8,718 nucleotides of DNA. It comes from an uncultured Oscillospiraceae bacterium (GTDB lineage Bacteria > Bacillota > Clostridia > Oscillospirales > Oscillospiraceae). Below the pieces are notes generated by a model. That model saw only the letters and a list, made by a program, of their open reading frames with translations. It was not told the origin of the DNA and made no database searches. Each line of letters opens with the position of its first letter. Within the stretch, counting starts at the first letter, position 1. The translations under genes were made by a program, and so were the position numbers. Below are positions 4,253 through 8,718 of the stretch, one piece after another. The stretch lies in contig CANQKJ010000082.1 in the NCBI GenBank assembly GCA_947624465.1, positions 1 to 8,718 of the forward strand, read 5' to 3'.

Positions 4253-6358
4253 ATGCGATTTTCCAAAGCGGTGGTGAAATACCGCGTCCCCATCCTCATC
4301 ATCGCGCTTCTGCTGATGATCCCCTCCCTGCTGGGCATGGCGGGGACCCGGATCAACTACGATATGCTGGACTACCTCCCCTCCGACATGGAGACGGTCA
4401 TCGGCCAGGACGCGCTGATGGAGGACTTCGGCAAGGGGGGCTTCTCCTTCCTCATTGTGGAAGATATGCCTGCCAAGGACGTGGCAGACCTGAAAGCGAA
4501 GGTGGAACAGGTGGACCATGTGGACACGGTGCTGTGGTACGACTCCCTGGCCGACGTGTCCCTCCCCATGGAGCTGCTGCCGGATGACCTCTACGACGCC
4601 TTCAACACGGAGGACGCCACCATGATGGCCATTTTCTTCGACAGCGCCACCTCCGCCGATGTGACCATGGACGCCGTCCGGGAGATCCGGCAGATCGCCG
4701 GGGAGAAGTGCTTCGTCTCCGGCCTGTCCGCCCTGGTCACGGACCTGAAGGATCTGTGCGAAAGGGAGGAGCCCATCTACGTGGCCCTGGCCGTGGCGCT
4801 GGCCTGCGCCGCCATGCTGCTGCTCCTGGACAGCTGGCTGATCCCCTTCGTGTTCCTGGCCAGCATCGGCATGATGATCCTGCTGAACATGGGCACCAAC
4901 TACTTCATGGGGGAGATCTCCTACATCACCAAGGCCCTGTCCGCTGTGCTCCAGCTGGCCGTCACCATGGACTACTCCATCTTCCTGTGGAACAGCTACA
5001 ATGAACAGCGCGGGCGCTTCCAGGACAACAAGGACGCCATGGCCGCCGCCATCAGCGCCACGCTGACCTCGGTGGTGGGCAGCTCCATCACCACCATCGC
5101 GGGGTTCATCGCCCTGTGCTTCATGTCCTTCACCATGGGCCGCGATCTGGGCATCGTTATGGCAAAGGGAGTCCTGCTGGGGGTCGTCGGCTGCGTGACG
5201 GTGCTGCCCTCCCTGATCCTGGTGCTGGATAAGCCCCTGCAAAGGACCCGGCACCGCTCGCTGATTCCCGATATGGGCGGCTTCGCCAAGGGGGTCGTCC
5301 GGGTGTTCCCGGTGTTCCTGGTGATCTTCGTGCTGCTGATCCCGCCCGCCTGGAACGGCTACCAGAAGACCAACGACGAGGTCTACTACGACATGGCCCA
5401 GACCCTGCCGGACGACATCGACTACGTCATCGCAAACAGCAAGCTGTCCGAGGACTTCGACGTGGCCTCCACCCATATGCTGCTGGTGGACGCGAGCCTT
5501 CCCGCCAAACAGGTGCGCTCCATGGTCCGTGAGATGGAGCAGGTGGACGGCGTGAAGTACGTCCTGGGCCTGGAATCGGTGGTGGGCTCCCGGGTGCCGG
5601 AGGAGTTTCTGCCGGAGTCGGTGACCCAGGTCCTCCAGAGCGACAGGTGGGAGCTGCTGCTGATCAATTCCGAATACAAGGTGGCCGGCGACCAGGTAAA
5701 CGCTCAGGTGGACCGCCTGAACGCCATTCTGAAGCGCTATGACCCCACCGGGATGCTCATCGGCGAGGCCCCCTGCATGAAGGACATGATCGAGACCACC
5801 GCCCACGACTTCCAGGTGGTCAACGCGGTGTCCATCCTGGCCATCTTCGTCATCATCGCCCTGGTGGAAAAGAGCGTCTCCCTGCCCTTCATCCTCATCG
5901 CGGTCATCGAGCTGGCCATCTTCATCAACCTGGGCCTGCCCCACTACCTGGGCCAGAGCCTGTCCTTCATCGCGCCCATCTGCATCAGCACCATCCAGCT
6001 GGGGGCCACGGTGGACTACGCCATCCTGATGACTACCCGGTATAAATCGGAGCGCATCGGCGGCAGGGAGAAGAAAGAGGCCGTCCGCACGGCGCTGGCC
6101 GCCTCCATCCCGTCCATCCTGGTGTCCGGCATGGGGCTGTTCGCCGCCACCTTCGGGGTGGCCCTGTTCTCCGACATCGACATCATCAGCTCCATGTGTA
6201 TGCTCATGGCGAGAGGCGCCATCGTGAGTATGCTGTGCGTCATCTTCGCGCTCCCGGCCCTGCTGACCCTGTGCGACCGGGCGATCTGTGCCACCACGGC
6301 GGGCATGAGAGGCATCCGCGGGGCCCGCCATCAACATAAGGAGGTCGTGAAAGCATGA
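4253..6358 (+). CDS. MMPL/RND-superfamily transporter
   Basis: 701 aa, preceded by AGGACAGGTG. It has the two-fold RND design. TM1 is at about 11-30, followed by an extracytoplasmic domain (about 31-172), then a bundle of helices (173-325). The second half has TM7 at about 350-366, a second extracytoplasmic domain (about 367-520) and a second helix bundle (522-675). Each bundle carries the proton-relay Asp-Tyr pair of MmpL proteins: D240-Y241 (TMDYSIFLWNSY) and D588-Y589 (TVDYAILMTTRY). Both key pairs are intact, so the pump should be active, exporting lipids or other hydrophobic molecules by proton-motive force. The actual substrate is unknown. Its stop overlaps the next start (ATGA, 6355-6358), implying translational coupling with the secreted partner. 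Divergent TetR is the likely regulator. Confidence 0.95.
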   Translation: MRFSKAVVKYRVPILIIALLLMIPSLLGMAGTRINYDMLDYLPSDMETVIGQDALMEDFGKGGFSFLIVEDMPAKDVADLKAKVEQVDHVDTVLWYDSLADVSLPMELLPDDLYDAFNTEDATMMAIFFDSATSADVTMDAVREIRQIAGEKCFVSGLSALVTDLKDLCEREEPIYVALAVALACAAMLLLLDSWLIPFVFLASIGMMILLNMGTNYFMGEISYITKALSAVLQLAVTMDYSIFLWNSYNEQRGRFQDNKDAMAAAISATLTSVVGSSITTIAGFIALCFMSFTMGRDLGIVMAKGVLLGVVGCVTVLPSLILVLDKPLQRTRHRSLIPDMGGFAKGVVRVFPVFLVIFVLLIPPAWNGYQKTNDEVYYDMAQTLPDDIDYVIANSKLSEDFDVASTHMLLVDASLPAKQVRSMVREMEQVDGVKYVLGLESVVGSRVPEEFLPESVTQVLQSDRWELLLINSEYKVAGDQVNAQVDRLNAILKRYDPTGMLIGEAPCMKDMIETTAHDFQVVNAVSILAIFVIIALVEKSVSLPFILIAVIELAIFINLGLPHYLGQSLSFIAPICISTIQLGATVDYAILMTTRYKSERIGGREKKEAVRTALAASIPSILVSGMGLFAATFGVALFSDIDIISSMCMLMARGAIVSMLCVIFALPALLTLCDRAICATTAGMRGIRGARHQHKEVVKA

Positions 6359-8469
6359 AAACTGATTTGAAACGGGCGCTCGTCCTCATTCTTTGCGGAG
6401 CGCTGATCCTGGGCGGCGTCAGCCTGACCGCTCTGGCCGCCCCGTCGAGCGGCGAAAATCCCGACCCGGAGCCCTCGGAGAGCGTTCCCGCCCCCGCGCC
6501 CGCGGCGGAGCGGCCCGCCGGGGAGGCTGCTACGGCGGGCGTCACCAAGGACGAGACGGTATACGTTATGGCCGGAGCGGACGGCTCGGTGGAAAAGCTC
6601 ATCGTCAGCGACTGGCTGAAAAACGCCGGCGGGGCCGCCTCCATCCGCGACCGCAGCGAGTTGACCGGCATCGAAAACGTCAAGGGGGACGAGAGTTGGA
6701 CGGCGGTGGGGGACAGCCTCACCTGGGACGCCCAAGGAAACGACATCTACTACCAGGGGACCATCCAGCGGGACCTGCCGGTGGAGATGACCGTCACCTA
6801 CAAGCTGGACGGAAAGCAGGTGACCCCCGAGGAGCTGGCGGGCAAGAGCGGCCGGGTGACCATCCGGTTCGACTACACCAACAAAGCGTCTGAATCCATG
6901 GACGTGGACGGCAAACAGGAGACGATCTTCGTGCCCTTCGCCGTGCTCACCGGCGCGGTGCTGGACAACGAGGTGTTCACCAATGTAGAGGTGACCAACG
7001 GGCGGCTCATCAACGATGGGGACCGGACCGCGGTGGTGGGCGTGGCCTTCCCCGGCCTGCGGGAGAGCCTGGGGCTGGACGCGGAGACGCTGGACCTCCC
7101 CGACTACGTGGAGATCGCCGCCGACGCGGAGAACTTCGCCCTGGAAACCACCATCACTGTCGCCGCCAACGAGCCCTTCCGGGAGCTGGAGCTGGACGAC
7201 CTGGACTCTCTGGGCGATCTGGCCGGCTCCATGGACGAGATGACCGGCGCTATGGCCCAGCTGATGGACGGCGCGGGCCAGCTCTATGACGGGCTGTCCG
7301 CCCTGGCGGAGAAGTCTGGGGCGCTGTCAGACGGCGTGGGGCAGCTCCAGGCGGGCGCAGCCCAACTCTATGACGGGCTGAACACCCTGGCCGCCAACAA
7401 TGCCTCCCTGAACGGCGGGGCCAGGCAGGTGTTCGACACCCTGCTGTCCACCGCCAACACCCAGCTGGCCGCCGCGGGGCTGGAGGTCCCGGCCCTGACC
7501 GTGGACAACTACGCAAAGGTGCTGACCGGGGTCATCTCCTCCCTGGATGGAGACGCGGTATATCAGAAGGCCCTGGGTCAGGTCACCGCCGCCGTGGAGG
7601 AACAGCGGCCCTATATCGAGGAACAGGTGACTGCCGCTGTTCGGGAGCAGGTAACGGCCCAGGTCACCGCCGCCGTCCGGGAACAGGTGGCCGCCCAGGT
7701 CACCGCCGCCGTCCGGGAACAGGTGGCGGAGCAGGTGATCTCCGCCGCCGCGGGAATGGATCGGCCCAGCTACGACGCCGCCGTGGCCGGGGGCCTGATC
7801 GACGAGGCAACCCAGTCGGCCGTCGAGAGCGCCATCGAGGAGCAGATGGGAAGCGAGACCGTGACGCAGACCATCCAGACCAAGACGGAGGAGCAGATGG
7901 CCTCGGGGGACGTGCAGACCCTGATCGCCGCCAACACGGAGGAGCAGATGGGCGGCGACACAGTCAAGGGGCTCATCGCCTCCAACACCGAGGCCCAGGT
8001 GCAGAAGGCCATCGCCGACAACATGGCCTCCGACCAGGTGCAGGCCCAGCTGGCCGCCGCGTCGGAGGGCGCGAAGTCCGTCATCGGCCTGAAGACCTCC
8101 CTGGACAGCTATAACGCCTTCTATACCGGGCTCCAGACCTACACGGCGGGGGTGGCCCAGGCGGCCTCCGGCGCGGGGGAGTTGAAGTCCGGCGCGGACC
8201 AGCTGAACGCCGCTGTTCCCGCCCTCATCGACGGGGTCGGCCAGTTGAAGGACGGCGCGAAGGAGCTGTCCGACGGACTGACCCAGTTCAACGAGGAGGC
8301 CATCCAGAAGCTGGCGGACGCGGTGGACGGCGACCTGGCCGGCTTGACCTCACGGCTCCAGGCGGTGAAGGACGCCGCCGGGGACTATCAGAGCTTCGCG
8401 GGGCTGGAGGACGGGATGGACGGACAGGTGAAGTTCATCTACCGGACCGATTCCATTGGGACCCCTTGA
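6355..8469 (+). CDS. Secreted YhgE/Pip-like coiled protein, partner of the MMPL transporter
   Basis: 704 aa; RBS AAGGAGG is followed by an ATG overlapping the transporter stop. Residues 1-29 are a signal peptide (KR, hydrophobic core, possible cleavage after A26-L27-A28). Residues 31-62 are a Pro/Ala/Glu-rich linker. Residues 65-275 look beta-rich (VTYKLDGKQVTPEELAGKSG, FDYTN). Residues 285-345 and 600-645 carry the 'L-x-dGa-x-qL-x-dGl' repeats typical of YhgE/Pip proteins. Between them are a 12-residue tandem repeat (424-459) and a 17-residue one (495-545). No C-terminal membrane helix is visible, unlike many YhgE proteins, so it is probably a soluble or surface-tethered extracytoplasmic partner of the pump. 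The C-terminus (KFIYRTDSIGTP) may be slightly altered by the junction described on the right. Confidence 0.85.
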   Translation: MKTDLKRALVLILCGALILGGVSLTALAAPSSGENPDPEPSESVPAPAPAAERPAGEAATAGVTKDETVYVMAGADGSVEKLIVSDWLKNAGGAASIRDRSELTGIENVKGDESWTAVGDSLTWDAQGNDIYYQGTIQRDLPVEMTVTYKLDGKQVTPEELAGKSGRVTIRFDYTNKASESMDVDGKQETIFVPFAVLTGAVLDNEVFTNVEVTNGRLINDGDRTAVVGVAFPGLRESLGLDAETLDLPDYVEIAADAENFALETTITVAANEPFRELELDDLDSLGDLAGSMDEMTGAMAQLMDGAGQLYDGLSALAEKSGALSDGVGQLQAGAAQLYDGLNTLAANNASLNGGARQVFDTLLSTANTQLAAAGLEVPALTVDNYAKVLTGVISSLDGDAVYQKALGQVTAAVEEQRPYIEEQVTAAVREQVTAQVTAAVREQVAAQVTAAVREQVAEQVISAAAGMDRPSYDAAVAGGLIDEATQSAVESAIEEQMGSETVTQTIQTKTEEQMASGDVQTLIAANTEEQMGGDTVKGLIASNTEAQVQKAIADNMASDQVQAQLAAASEGAKSVIGLKTSLDSYNAFYTGLQTYTAGVAQAASGAGELKSGADQLNAAVPALIDGVGQLKDGAKELSDGLTQFNEEAIQKLADAVDGDLAGLTSRLQAVKDAAGDYQSFAGLEDGMDGQVKFIYRTDSIGTP
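7624..7731 (+). repeat. 36-bp coding tandem repeat, three copies (12-residue unit)
   Basis: Residues 424-459 of the secreted protein are three copies of QVTAAVREQV(T/A)(A/E). A partial fourth copy (QVISAAAG) follows, and a related QVTAAVEEQ precedes at about 409. Copies two and three are almost identical at DNA level. This suggests recent slippage or unequal recombination, and likely extends a helical rod. Confidence 0.85.
7837..7989 (+). repeat. 51-bp coding tandem repeat, three copies (17-residue unit)
   Basis: Residues 495-511, 512-528 and 529-545 each begin EEQM and end in T, with a pattern EEQMxxxxVxxxIxxxT. A fourth decayed unit starts at EAQVQKAIADN (546). DNA identity is lower than in the 36-bp repeat, so it is older. 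Confidence 0.8.
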
Positions 8470-8718
8470 TCAGTTCCGGTTTCGGAGCCGACGGCGAATC
8501 GATCTCCAAAGGAACTCCCGGCCGTATCCGTGCCGGGCACAGCACCTCGGTGAATACCTCGTCGTTCATCAACTCATAACTCATCAATTGGGAACGGAAT
8601 TCAAACATCCGTCCCGGCGCCTCACTGGCGGCCTTGTAGTAGGCCGCCAGTTTTTCTTCCACCTGCCAGCCTTTGCTGTCCGCAGACAGCAAAGCGAGAG
8701 CGGCGAAAGCCGCCAGAC
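8435..8718 (-). CDS. Unidentified reading frame, 5' end outside the window
   Basis: An open frame enters from the right edge with no clear start in the window and ends at a TGA at 8435-8437. It reads LAAFAALALLSADSKGWQVE, continues through MFEFRSQLMSYELMNDEVF and ends GSQWNRSGR. I do not recognise the family. Codon choice (TTT, CGT, TTG, AGT, TAT, ATA, GTA) is lower in GC than in the adjacent operon, hinting at a different origin. The last 11 or so codons run antisense to the end of the YhgE-like gene, so its native C-terminus may have been lost or changed. Three hairpins fall inside it, which weakens the coding case. It may be a mobile-element gene or non-coding. Confidence 0.4.
   Translation of the reverse strand, partial: LAAFAALALLSADSKGWQVEEKLAAYYKAASEAPGRMFEFRSQLMSYELMNDEVFTEVLCPARIRPGVPLEIDSPSAPKPELIKGSQWNRSGR
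8624..8658 (+). terminator. Candidate intrinsic terminator of the operon
   Basis: ACTGGCGGCC (8624-8633) and GGCCGCCAGT (8642-8651) form a perfect 10-bp stem with an 8-nt loop, followed on the plus strand by TTTTTCTT. It is 155 bp after the stop of the secreted protein and correctly oriented for the operon. It also lies within the unidentified minus-strand frame, so one of the two readings may be fortuitous. Confidence 0.55.
8671..8713. repeat. Two further hairpins at the right edge
   Basis: CTTTGCTGTC (8671-8680) and GACAGCAAAG (8685-8694) are perfect 10-bp arms around CGCA. GCGGC-GAAA-GCCGC follows at 8700-8713, a stem with a GNRA-type tetraloop on the plus strand. Neither has a U-tract. 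Together with 8624-8651 they make three hairpins in 90 bp. Confidence 0.6.

Noticed and set aside
4217..6337. 706-residue open frame on the minus strand opposite the MMPL transporter
   Set aside because: Its translation is dominated by His, Gln, Gly, Asp and Val with no domain-like pattern, the usual mirror of GC-rich codons. The plus-strand gene has clear family motifs and an RBS.

Overview
The window is GC-rich (clearly above 60% by eye in the long genes). It carries strong Shine-Dalgarno sites, SigA-type promoters, intrinsic terminators and protein families typical of anaerobic Firmicutes. A high-GC clostridial gut bacterium (Oscillospiraceae / Flavonifractor-like) is the best guess, inferred from gene style rather than from any marker gene.

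Left end (1-486): the last 29 codons of a tyrosine recombinase, including its catalytic Tyr, run into a non-coding stretch. This stretch holds a 9-bp direct repeat, an intrinsic terminator read on the minus strand, a sequence matching the 3' end of a tRNA (T-loop to CCA, minus strand), and a frameshifted scrap of an unidentified gene. It looks like the edge or scar of an integrated element.

Middle left (487-2842), all on the minus strand: a DUF1269-like protein with a glycine-zipper segment and a charged helical tail, under its own clear promoter; then a radical SAM enzyme with a SPASM-type C-terminal cysteine set. A 51-bp almost perfectly palindromic bidirectional terminator isolates the radical SAM gene from a TetR-family regulator (2839-3399), which has its own strong promoter.

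Middle right (3631-8469), plus strand, divergent from tetR: a three-gene operon of an HdeD/DUF308-like six-helix membrane protein, an MMPL/RND-type transporter with both Asp-Tyr pairs, and a large secreted protein of YhgE/Pip-like type. The last gene overlaps the transporter by ATGA. The tetR-operon gap holds several palindromes that are plausible operators. The simplest reading is a TetR-controlled envelope export or lipid-transport module, with the radical SAM enzyme as a possible functional neighbour.

Right end (8435-8718): an unidentified minus-strand reading frame with lower-GC codon choice runs off the window and slightly overlaps the end of the operon. It contains three consecutive hairpins, one of which has the form of a plus-strand terminator for the operon.
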